Shown: positions 1 to 5,434 of the stretch, piece by piece
How positions within the stretch are numbered: position 1 is the first letter of the stretch
Layout: the number at the start of each line of letters is the position of its first letter
Assembly: GCF_014904065.1 (NCBI RefSeq)
Contig: NZ_JACXJG010000009.1
Location: forward strand, 53,197 to 59,941
Length of the DNA stretch: 6,745 nucleotides
Direction of reading: 5' to 3'
Source: Gulosibacter sediminis
Lineage (GTDB): Bacteria > Actinomycetota > Actinomycetes > Actinomycetales > Microbacteriaceae
Position numbers and translations under genes: made by a program
The notes under the pieces: model-generated
What the model saw: only the letters and a program-made list of their open reading frames with translations
The model's database searches: none
What the model was told of the DNA's origin: nothing

Positions 1-17
1 AGTGGGGATGCTCGCGC

Positions 18-1571
18 CTAACCCTCGATCGAGGCGGGCGGCCGCGGCGCGCCCTTCGGCGGGGCGATGCGCGCGAAGCTGCCAGCGTTCGCCGACGCGG
101 TGGCCGAGCCGGCCGACTCGCTCGAGCCGTCCATCCCGCCGCGACGGTTCGGCGCAGCATCCCAATCGCGCTCGACGACGCGCTTTTGCACGATGATCGC
201 GACGACGAGAATGACGAGGCCGATCACCGCGAGCAGCACGGCACCGAGCACCGCGCCGGCGTTCGCGCCGTAGCCGATGAGGATACCGAACCAGCCGAAG
301 TCGGCGTCACCGAAGGTCGTGTTCGCCGAGCCGAAGCTGCCGAGCACCTGCATGAGGAACGCGGGCAGGAACGTGATGAGCAGACCGTTGACGAAGCCAC
401 CCGCGATCGCACCGCGGCGGCCGCCGGTCGCGTTACCGAAGACGCCCGCAGCACCACCGGTGAAGAAGTGCGGCACGAGGCCAGGCAGAATCACGGCGAG
501 GCCGAATGCCGGGCCGAGCCAGGCGGCGAGCACGAACAAGCCGCAGAGGCCGGCGACGAACGACGAGAGGAATCCGATGAGCACGGCGTTCTGCGCGTAC
601 GGGAACACGATGGGCGCGTCGAGTGCGGGCACGGCGCCCGGCACCACCTTCGCCGCGATGCCCTGGAACGCGGGCACGAGTTCGCCGAGAATGGTGCGCA
701 CACCGAAGAGGATCACAGCGACCGCGATGCCGAAGCCGAGGCCCTGTGTGACCGACTGCATGAGGAAGTTGCCGACGTTCGTCGCGCCGCCGAAGGCCTC
801 GAACGCCTCGGTCTCGCCGACGCGGATGAGGTAGATCACCGCGACGATGACGTACATGAGCACCATCGACAGCGCGGTGGCGACCATCGAATCGCGGAGG
901 AAGCGCAGGCCCTCGGGCACCTTGATGTCTTCGGTCGAGCGGCTCTTGCCCTTCGGGTCGACGAGGCGGCCGACGGCACCCGCAGCGACGTAGCCGGCGG
1001 TGCCAAAGTGGCCGATCGCGACCGAGCTGTCGCCGGTGACCTTCTTCATCCACGGGTGCGCAAGCGCGGGCAGGGCGACCATGAGGATGCCCAGGAGCAC
1101 AGCGCCGAGAATCACGACGACCCAGGTGTTCATGCCGGCCGAGGCCATGACGATCGTGATCATCGTCGCCATGAACAGCATGTGGTGGCCGGTAAGGAAC
1201 ACGTAGCGCAGCGGTGTGAAGCGCGCGAGTAGCAGCGCGACGACGAAGCCGAGAATCATGAGCCACGACACCTGCGCGCCGTACTCCTGCTGCGCGATGC
1301 CCGCGATGGCCTCGTTCGTCGGCACAACACCCTGCGCGCCGAGCGCGCCCTGAATCATGACGCCGAGCGGCTCGAGCGAGGCGGTGACGAGGCCCGCGCC
1401 GGCGCCGATGAGCATGAAGCCGAGGGTGGCCTTGATGCCGCCGCCGATGACCGCGCCGGCGCTCTTGCGCAGCGCGATGAGCCCGACCGCGGTAATGATG
1501 CCGATGAGGTACGCCGGCACGCTAAGAATTTCGTTGACGAGGAACTGGGCGATCGCGTAGATCACGTCCAT
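18..1571 (-). CDS. ulaA: PTS ascorbate-family permease, EIIC component (UlaA/SgaT-like)
   Basis: Integral membrane IIC subunit of an L-Asc-family phosphotransferase system. It would carry L-ascorbate or a related sugar acid inward while the IIB domain phosphorylates it. The 517-residue product is hydrophobic almost throughout, with about ten or more membrane segments. It contains stretches I recognise from UlaA: TGHHMLFMA (about residue 125), GHFGTAGYVAAGAVG (about 186), DAPIVFPYAQNAVLIGF (about 318) and PHFFTGGAAGVFGNATGG (about 367). I start at the ATG at 1571 because GGAGAG lies 4 nt upstream; an in-frame TTG four codons earlier overlaps that site and is unlikely. The last ~54 residues, after the final membrane helix, are a Ser/Ala/Gly/Pro-rich hydrophilic tail; E. 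coli UlaA (about 465 residues) has no comparable extension. The gene lies 94 nt downstream of the IIA-IIB gene on the same strand, so the two form an operon. The family is firm; the exact substrate is inferred. Confidence 0.93.
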   Translation of the reverse strand: MDVIYAIAQFLVNEILSVPAYLIGIITAVGLIALRKSAGAVIGGGIKATLGFMLIGAGAGLVTASLEPLGVMIQGALGAQGVVPTNEAIAGIAQQEYGAQVSWLMILGFVVALLLARFTPLRYVFLTGHHMLFMATMITIVMASAGMNTWVVVILGAVLLGILMVALPALAHPWMKKVTGDSSVAIGHFGTAGYVAAGAVGRLVDPKGKSRSTEDIKVPEGLRFLRDSMVATALSMVLMYVIVAVIYLIRVGETEAFEAFGGATNVGNFLMQSVTQGLGFGIAVAVILFGVRTILGELVPAFQGIAAKVVPGAVPALDAPIVFPYAQNAVLIGFLSSFVAGLCGLFVLAAWLGPAFGLAVILPGLVPHFFTGGAAGVFGNATGGRRGAIAGGFVNGLLITFLPAFLMQVLGSFGSANTTFGDADFGWFGILIGYGANAGAVLGAVLLAVIGLVILVVAIIVQKRVVERDWDAAPNRRGGMDGSSESAGSATASANAGSFARIAPPKGAPRPPASIEG

Positions 1572-1575
1572 GGTG

Positions 1576-1581
1576 CTCTCC
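1576..1581 (-). promoter_or_regulatory. Ribosome binding site of the IIC gene
   Basis: On the minus strand this reads GGAGAG, followed by CACC and then ATG. It decides in favour of the ATG at 1571 over the TTG at 1583, which overlaps the site. Confidence 0.75.
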
Positions 1582-1626
1582 AATACCTAGAAGCTGAGGA
1601 TGCGCTGGTCGAGTGCCGCGGTGCGC

Positions 1627-1642
1627 GAGCGGATGCGCGCCC
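1627..1642 (+). repeat. 16-nt intergenic repeat, copy 1
   Basis: GAGCGGATGCGCGCCC lies in the 94-nt spacer between the IIA-IIB and IIC genes and is identical to 5407-5422. The flanks are G/C-rich (GCGCG before, GCGCGC within), so a weak hairpin could form in the operon mRNA between the two cistrons. The function is unknown. Confidence 0.6.
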
Positions 1643-1665
1643 CGGCCCGACTGCCTGGTCGCGCG

Positions 1666-2484
1666 TTAGACGGCGTAGCGGCGGCGCAGGGCGCCGTCGA
1701 TCTCCTGTTGCGAAGTGAAGTCGCCGATGATCTCGACGGGCACGCCGAGGTCGCCGAGCGACTCAGCGATGGCGCCGGAGGTGAGCACGAGGTCGGCTTC
1801 CTTCGACTTGCCCTTGGCCGAGATCGTGTCGGTCGCCTCGACCGTGAAGTACGGCGCCCAGCCCCACTTGCCGAGTACCTGCTCGAGCGTGTTTTTGAGG
1901 AAAATGCTCGTGCCGACGCCGTTGCCGCACACGGTAAGGATGTGCCCCTTCGACGCGACGGTGCCGCTGAGGTCGACCTCGCCGTCGTCGGCCGCGTGGC
2001 GGGGTGTGGGCTTCGCGGCGGCCTGCACCTGTGCCGGCTCACTCGTGAGCACCTCGAGCACGGCCTCGGGCGTATTCGAGGTGTCGAGCGCGGCCCGGCG
2101 CACCGGGTCGCCGAGCACGCCGGCGAGGGCGGCGAGCGCCTGCTGGTGCGCCGTCGAGTCGGCGGCGGCCAAGCCCATGACGATCGTGACCGGGTCGTTG
2201 GCACCGGCACCGAATTCGACGGGGTTCGCGAGTCGAACGAAGCTGAGGCCAGTGCGCTTCACGGAAGCATCGGGTCGAGCGTGGGCGAGCGCGAAGCCAG
2301 GCGCGATGACGATGTACGGGCCGTGCTCGTCGATGGTCGCGAGCATCGAGTCGGTGTACTCGGGTTCGGTCGCACCGGTCTGCACAAGCAGCTCGCCCGC
2401 CGCGATGACGGCCGAGCGCCAGTCTTCGGCGGGAACGTAGAGTTGCACGGCGTCGGTGGATATGAGAGAGCTGAGCTTGCTCAC
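1666..2484 (-). CDS. PTS ascorbate-family fused EIIA-EIIB phosphocarrier
   Basis: Cytoplasmic protein of 272 residues joining the two phosphate-relay domains that E. coli encodes separately as UlaC (IIA) and UlaB (IIB). Residues 1-147 form a mannitol/fructose-type IIA domain; the phosphorylated histidine is His68 in the motif IAPGFALAHARPD. A charged, Ala/Pro-rich linker spans about 148-178. Residues 179-272 form the IIB domain, with the phosphorylated cysteine at Cys186 in ILTVCGNGVGTS. Phosphate would pass from HPr to His68, then Cys186, then the substrate held by the IIC protein encoded next. I chose the GTG at 2484 because AAAGGAGA lies 4 nt upstream; an upstream in-frame extension of 17 codons would run through that ribosome site. 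It is the first gene of the minus-strand operon, and its promoter lies in the divergent gap with the YciI gene. Both catalytic residues are present, so it should be active. Confidence 0.94.
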   Translation of the reverse strand: MSKLSSLISTDAVQLYVPAEDWRSAVIAAGELLVQTGATEPEYTDSMLATIDEHGPYIVIAPGFALAHARPDASVKRTGLSFVRLANPVEFGAGANDPVTIVMGLAAADSTAHQQALAALAGVLGDPVRRAALDTSNTPEAVLEVLTSEPAQVQAAAKPTPRHAADDGEVDLSGTVASKGHILTVCGNGVGTSIFLKNTLEQVLGKWGWAPYFTVEATDTISAKGKSKEADLVLTSGAIAESLGDLGVPVEIIGDFTSQQEIDGALRRRYAV

Positions 2485-2488
2485 TTGG

Positions 2489-2496
2489 TCTCCTTT
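2489..2496 (-). promoter_or_regulatory. Ribosome binding site of the IIA-IIB gene
   Basis: On the minus strand this reads AAAGGAGA, followed by CCAA and then GTG. It fixes the GTG at 2484 as the start and rules out the longer in-frame extension. Confidence 0.85.
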
Positions 2497-2549
2497 GTAC
2501 GGTCCTCGCCGGGCGGGCGCCGGTTCACAGGACACTTTGTGCTACTCCA

Positions 2550-2555
2550 AGTCAA
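2550..2555 (-). promoter_or_regulatory. Candidate -35 box for the PTS operon
   Basis: On the minus strand this reads TTGACT, close to the consensus TTGACA, about 66 nt before the IIA-IIB start codon. No good -10 hexamer sits 16-18 nt downstream (the sequence there is TCCTGT), so the promoter is tentative. The box overlaps the palindrome at 2552-2561, which would suit repression by a bound regulator. Confidence 0.35.
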
Positions 2556-2561
2556 CGTTGA
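2552..2561. promoter_or_regulatory. Perfect palindrome TCAACGTTGA, candidate operator
   Basis: A 10-bp perfect palindrome with a central CG flanked by AA/TT, the core arrangement common in LacI/GalR-family operators. It overlaps the candidate -35 box of the PTS operon. No regulator gene is visible in the window, so the assignment rests on form and position only. Confidence 0.45.
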
Positions 2562-2587
2562 AAAAATGCCCCCCGCAACTTTTCCTG

Positions 2588-2599
2588 TTGCGATCGCAA
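2588..2599. promoter_or_regulatory. Perfect palindrome TTGCGATCGCAA, candidate operator
   Basis: A 12-bp perfect palindrome in the divergent gap. Its centre is 37 bp from that of the palindrome at 2552-2561. Its left end also pairs with GCAAC at 2575-2579 (GCAAC, 7 nt, GTTGC). It would lie upstream of the PTS promoter, where an activator or second repressor site is plausible. Confidence 0.45.
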
Positions 2600-2605
2600 G
2601 TGGTA

Positions 2606-2621
2606 GGCGGCCAAGGCCGCC
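2606..2621. repeat. G/C-rich inverted repeat in the divergent control region
   Basis: GGCGGCC, two A residues, then GGCCGCC: a 7-bp perfect inverted repeat. It lies just upstream of the candidate -10 box of the YciI gene. It could be a protein-binding site; nothing more can be said from sequence. Confidence 0.4.
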
Positions 2622-2636
2622 CGGATCGGCGCGCGC

Positions 2637-2642
2637 TACGCT
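2637..2642 (+). promoter_or_regulatory. Candidate -10 box (TACGCT) of the YciI-family gene
   Basis: TACGCT sits about 30 nt before the GTG start. That would give a short leader of about 20 nt containing the ribosome site AAGGAG. The context GCGCGCTACGCTG matches 12 of 13 bases around the -10 box at 5423-5428. No recognisable -35 element lies 16-18 nt upstream. Confidence 0.5.
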
Positions 2643-2660
2643 GCAAGGGAAGCCATTACG

Positions 2661-2666
2661 AAGGAG
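2661..2666 (+). promoter_or_regulatory. Ribosome binding site of the YciI-family gene
   Basis: AAGGAG is followed by 5 nt and then GTG at 2672. It sets the start and excludes the longer open frame that continues upstream through the intergenic region. Confidence 0.85.
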
Positions 2667-2671
2667 CCCAG

Positions 2672-2965
2672 GTGCCGTACGCCATCAACTCAGACGACCT
2701 CCCCAACAGCGTCGACAAGCGCCTCGAACTACGTCCCCAGCACCTTGCGTGGCTGCGCGAGAACACCCCCCGCCTGCTCGCGGCAGGCGCCAAGCGTAAC
2801 GAGGCTGGCGACCCCATCGGCAGCCTCGTCATCGTCGACGTCGAGACGCTCGACGAGGCCGAGTCGTTCGCGCAGGCCGACCCCTATTCGCAGCAGGGCC
2901 TGTTCGCAAAAGTCGAGATCTCGGCGTGGAACAAGTCGTTCTTCAATTTCGAAGACCTGACCTAG
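2672..2965 (+). CDS. YciI-family protein
   Basis: A small cytoplasmic protein of 97 residues, the usual length for the family. It shows the YciI signature: an N-terminal strand (PYAINSDD), then R-x3-RPQHL with the conserved His24, a central strand GSLVIVDVETLDEAESFA, and the ADPY motif with Asp70. E. coli YciI has the same RPxHL and ADPY elements. Family members have a ferredoxin-like fold and a conserved His/Asp pair proposed as an active site, but the reaction is generally unknown and none is assigned here. The GTG start follows AAGGAG by 5 nt. The gene diverges from the PTS operon across 187 bp and converges on the MFS gene, ending at a shared terminator. Nothing beyond shared regulatory DNA links it to ascorbate uptake. 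Confidence 0.9.
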   Translation: MPYAINSDDLPNSVDKRLELRPQHLAWLRENTPRLLAAGAKRNEAGDPIGSLVIVDVETLDEAESFAQADPYSQQGLFAKVEISAWNKSFFNFEDLT

Positions 2966-2987
2966 CCGGCCCATCGCCGCAGACTTG

Positions 2988-3018
2988 CCGCCCGCATCCT
3001 CGCCGAGGGTGCGGGCGG
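2988..3018. terminator. Bidirectional hairpin terminator between convergent genes
   Basis: Left arm 2988-3001 pairs with right arm 3005-3018 over 14 bp, with one T-G wobble in the middle and a 3-nt loop (GCC). It lies 22 nt after the YciI stop and begins 1 nt past the MFS stop codon on the other strand. The plus side is followed only by TTTA and the minus side has no T-run, as is common for high-GC terminators. Confidence 0.8.
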
Positions 3019-3019
3019 T

Positions 3020-4216
3020 TTAGCGCTCAGCGGCCGACGCACCGAGCGTACGGTCGCGGCCCGCGGCGAGCCCCGCGAACACGAGGCCTGTGACGCAGGC
3101 GAGCAACAGACCGAGGGTCGCCATCCAGCTACCCGTCGCCTCGAACAGGCCGCCGCCGACGATCGGGCCGAGGCCCGCGCAGAAGTAGCCGATCGACTGC
3201 GCCATGCCCGACATGCGCGCGGCATCGCCCGCGGTCGCGGCGCGCTCCGAGATGAGCCCGAGCGCGACGGGCAGCATCATGCCGGTCGTGAGGCCGATCA
3301 TGACGGTCCACACGGGCATGAGGTGCGGCAGGAACATCCCACCGAGCAAGGCAATGGCGGTGATCGGCAGGAAGCCGACGGCGATGATCCGCTGGTCGCG
3401 CGAGCGGTTCATGAGCCAGGCGACGAGGAAGCCGAGCGGCATGCCCGAGACCTGCGCGATCGCGAGGTGCAGGCCCGCGTTCGCCTCGCTCACGCCGCTG
3501 CTCTGTTCGATCGTCGGCATCCAGTTCACGAAGGTGTAGAACACGGTCGACTGCAACGCCATGTAGGCCGTGACCGACCACGCGATCGGCGAGCGCCAAA
3601 TGTTCACGTGCGGCGAGTGATCGCTCGACGCGACGCCGAGCCGGTCGCGCCAGCCGCGCACCGCGAAGAGTGCGATCGCCACGACGACGACGGGCAGGGA
3701 CGCTGCGAGCGCGAGTCGCCACTGGCCGCCGGTCGTGTCGGTGATCGCCACGGCAAGGCCGGCGCCGAGGGCCGCGGTGCCGGTCATGGTGCAGGTCGTG
3801 ATGCCGAGCACGAGCGGCGCGTTCGGCGCAAAGTCGCGCTTGACGAGCACCGGGAGCAGCACGTTGAGGGTCGCGACGCCAACGCCGAGCAGCGCGGTGC
3901 CAATCCAGAGCGACCACTCGGGCATGAGCAGGCGCAGCCCGAGGCCGACGGCGAGCACGATGAGGCTGAGCAGCGCCAGCCGGTCGAAGCCCAGGCGCCG
4001 GGCCAGCGGCGCGGTCGGCACCGCGAACAGGCCGAACGCAAGCACCGGCGACGCCGCGAGCGCCCCAACCTCGGTCGCGCTCAGGCCGACGTCGGCACCT
4101 ATGCGCACCGCGAGTGGGCTGAACGCCGTGACGCCGGCGCGCAAGCTGCCCGCGAGCAGCACGACCGCGACGAGCGAGAACACGCGCGAGCCGCTCCAGA
4201 AACTCGCCTGCGTCAT
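3020..4216 (-). CDS. MFS transporter, CynX/NimT family
   Basis: A 398-residue inner-membrane carrier with about 12 membrane helices in two halves. They are split by a hydrophilic loop at about residues 188-210 (RGWRDRL to NIWRSP). The N-terminal half, LLAGSLRAGVTAFSPLAVRIG followed by LSATEVGALAASPVLAFGLF, is characteristic of the CynX/NimT (cyanate permease / nitroimidazole resistance) branch of the major facilitator superfamily. Substrates of this branch are mostly undefined, so export or import cannot be decided. The start is the ATG at 4216, but its ribosome site is poor (GGGGAGAGAG ends about 12 nt upstream). A GTG at 4183, ten nt after GGAG, is a weaker alternative that would shorten the N-terminus by 11 residues. 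It lies 108 nt downstream of the FUSC-like gene on the same strand. I see no clear promoter or terminator in that gap, so co-transcription is possible. Confidence 0.92.
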   Translation of the reverse strand: MTQASFWSGSRVFSLVAVVLLAGSLRAGVTAFSPLAVRIGADVGLSATEVGALAASPVLAFGLFAVPTAPLARRLGFDRLALLSLIVLAVGLGLRLLMPEWSLWIGTALLGVGVATLNVLLPVLVKRDFAPNAPLVLGITTCTMTGTAALGAGLAVAITDTTGGQWRLALAASLPVVVVAIALFAVRGWRDRLGVASSDHSPHVNIWRSPIAWSVTAYMALQSTVFYTFVNWMPTIEQSSGVSEANAGLHLAIAQVSGMPLGFLVAWLMNRSRDQRIIAVGFLPITAIALLGGMFLPHLMPVWTVMIGLTTGMMLPVALGLISERAATAGDAARMSGMAQSIGYFCAGLGPIVGGGLFEATGSWMATLGLLLACVTGLVFAGLAAGRDRTLGASAAER

Positions 4217-4324
4217 CTACTCAACCGCTCTCTCCCCTGCCGCGCGCCCCGTGTGGCCGCGACGCCCATAAGCATTCAGTCTCCCACCCCTTTGAGGCTC
4301 GGGTGACCACGTGCGATGATGCGG

Positions 4325-5368
4325 CTAGTCGTCGTCCCCATCGGTAAGCAGCGTCTCGCGGATGCGGCGCAGGTCTTCCATGAGCGAGCCGATGAGAATC
4401 CAGCGCTGGCCGCGCGGCGCCGAGAGCTCGAGCGGTGCCGTGAGCGCCGGAATCGCCGAGGTGAGCGGCTCGGGGTCGACCTCAGCGAGGTGCACCGCGA
4501 GCCGCACGTCGTGGGCGCAGCGGCGCAGCTGTTCGGCGATGTCGTGCGCCATCGGCTCCTCGGGCAGCGAGTCGTCGTAGTGGTCGTAAAACGCGCGGGT
4601 CATGCCGATCACCTCGGTGACGATCGACTGGAGTTTCGTCTCGAGCAGCGCATCCATCTCGTCAAGCTGCTCGCGGTTCCTGCGGCCGCGCGGGTTGAGC
4701 GCGAGCGACTCCCGCGCCTCTTCGATGGCCGTGCGGCTCACCTCGACCATGTTGCGCAGCAGCCGCGCCTCGAGAATGAGGCCCTGCAGATCGCCGGGGC
4801 TCTGGGGCACCTCGAGGGCGTCAGCGAGGCGGCCGAGCGAGGCCGCGAGCTCGGCACCGAGGTCGGCGACGCGCTGGCGCGCGGGCTCAACGTGCACCGG
4901 CGCGACGATGAGCATGTTCACGAGGAAGCCGATGATCGCGCCGATGATCGTTTCGATAATGCGGTCGAGCGCGAACTCGACGCTGCCGCCGCCCATGACG
5001 ATGACGATCATGCCGCTAATCGCCATCTGGTTGAGCATGCCGAGGCTGAGGCGACCAGCCCAGCCGATGAGCAGGGCGACGGCGATGGCCGCGATCGCGG
5101 CGATCGCGTTGTGGCCGAAGATGCCGCCGAACACGGTTGCAATGATGACGCCGGCGATCACGCCGAGGGTGCGTTCGATGCCCTTCGACGCGGTCTGATT
5201 GAGGTTCGGGGCGACGATGAGCAGCGCCGCGATGGCGGCGAAGATCGGCATGTCGACCTGGAGCGCGAACATCGACACAACCCACGACAGCGCGATGGCA
5301 ATGAAGGTCTTTACCACCTGCAACCACGGGATGCGCTTGGTCGCGAGGAGGGGCGAAAAGAAGCGCAT
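4325..5368 (-). CDS. FUSC / aromatic acid exporter-like membrane protein
   Basis: A 347-residue protein. The N-terminal half (about residues 14-155) carries roughly six membrane segments. It includes the pattern VDMPIFAAIAALLIVAP, then NQTASKGIERTLGVIAG, which matches the Ala-rich helix followed by a Ser-x-x-x-Gly-x-x-Arg-x-x-Gly segment seen in FUSC and aromatic-acid-exporter (ArAE) families. The C-terminal half (about 156-347) is hydrophilic, helical and rich in Arg/Glu/Leu, probably cytoplasmic and partly coiled coil, and ends in Asp-Asp-Asp. The length fits the half-size members with one membrane domain, not the ~650-residue PET/YccS class. The family suggests efflux of aromatic or amphipathic acids; the substrate is unknown. 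I start at the ATG at 5368: there is no convincing Shine-Dalgarno, but a TAAGCT -10 box lies 7 nt upstream, implying a leaderless message. The open frame continuing upstream of 5368 is antisense to the PLP-enzyme gene and is not coding. Confidence 0.87.
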   Translation of the reverse strand: MRFFSPLLATKRIPWLQVVKTFIAIALSWVVSMFALQVDMPIFAAIAALLIVAPNLNQTASKGIERTLGVIAGVIIATVFGGIFGHNAIAAIAAIAVALLIGWAGRLSLGMLNQMAISGMIVIVMGGGSVEFALDRIIETIIGAIIGFLVNMLIVAPVHVEPARQRVADLGAELAASLGRLADALEVPQSPGDLQGLILEARLLRNMVEVSRTAIEEARESLALNPRGRRNREQLDEMDALLETKLQSIVTEVIGMTRAFYDHYDDSLPEEPMAHDIAEQLRRCAHDVRLAVHLAEVDPEPLTSAIPALTAPLELSAPRGQRWILIGSLMEDLRRIRETLLTDGDDD

Positions 5369-5375
5369 GACTTTC

Positions 5376-5381
5376 AGCTTA
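5376..5381 (-). promoter_or_regulatory. -10 box (TAAGCT) of the FUSC-like gene, leaderless start
   Basis: On the minus strand TAAGCT is followed by GAAAGTC and then ATG. Transcription starting 7-8 nt after the box would begin at or next to the start codon. No clear -35 hexamer is present. Confidence 0.55.
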
Positions 5382-5406
5382 GGCTGCCCCGCCGAATGCC
5401 GCGCGA

Positions 5407-5422
5407 GAGCGGATGCGCGCCC
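5407..5422 (+). repeat. 16-nt intergenic repeat, copy 2
   Basis: GAGCGGATGCGCGCCC is identical to 1627-1642. Here it abuts the -10 box TACGCT of the PLP-enzyme gene, so it occupies the spacer and part of the -35 region and may be part of the promoter. Confidence 0.6.
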
Positions 5423-5428
5423 TACGCT
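5423..5428 (+). promoter_or_regulatory. -10 box (TACGCT) of the PLP-enzyme gene, leaderless start
   Basis: TACGCT is followed by six nt (GGTGAC) and then ATG at 5435. No Shine-Dalgarno lies upstream, so the transcript probably begins at the A of the start codon. The surrounding GCGCCCTACGCTG matches the YciI upstream region at 12 of 13 positions. Confidence 0.65.
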
Positions 5429-5434
5429 GGTGAC

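Noticed and set aside
186..1232. A 348-residue plus-strand open frame opposite the IIC gene.
   Set aside because: Its translation is almost entirely His/Glu/Arg/Asp, the mirror image of a hydrophobic membrane protein read in the opposite strand; no ribosome site or promoter.
1572..1665. A terminator or small gene between the IIA-IIB and IIC genes.
   Set aside because: Only a weak GCGCG/CGCGC pairing with an 8-nt loop is present, with no T-run and no open frame with a ribosome site. The spacing and strand fit an operon.
2588..2599. GCGATCGC within the palindrome resembles the cyanobacterial HIP1 octamer.
   Set aside because: I noticed only this copy, and the gene content and promoters are actinobacterial, so it is better read as part of a local palindrome.
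2456..2671. Upstream extension of the YciI-family protein through the intergenic region.
   Set aside because: The 97-residue form matches family length and starts 5 nt after AAGGAG. The extension would cross the PTS control region and the start of the divergent gene.
4316..5434. A long plus-strand open frame that runs in frame into the PLP-enzyme gene, suggesting a ~650-residue protein.
   Set aside because: Over this stretch it is antisense to the FUSC-like gene, its translation is Arg/Glu/His/Asp-rich and unlike any fold, and the PLP-enzyme domain is complete from 5435.
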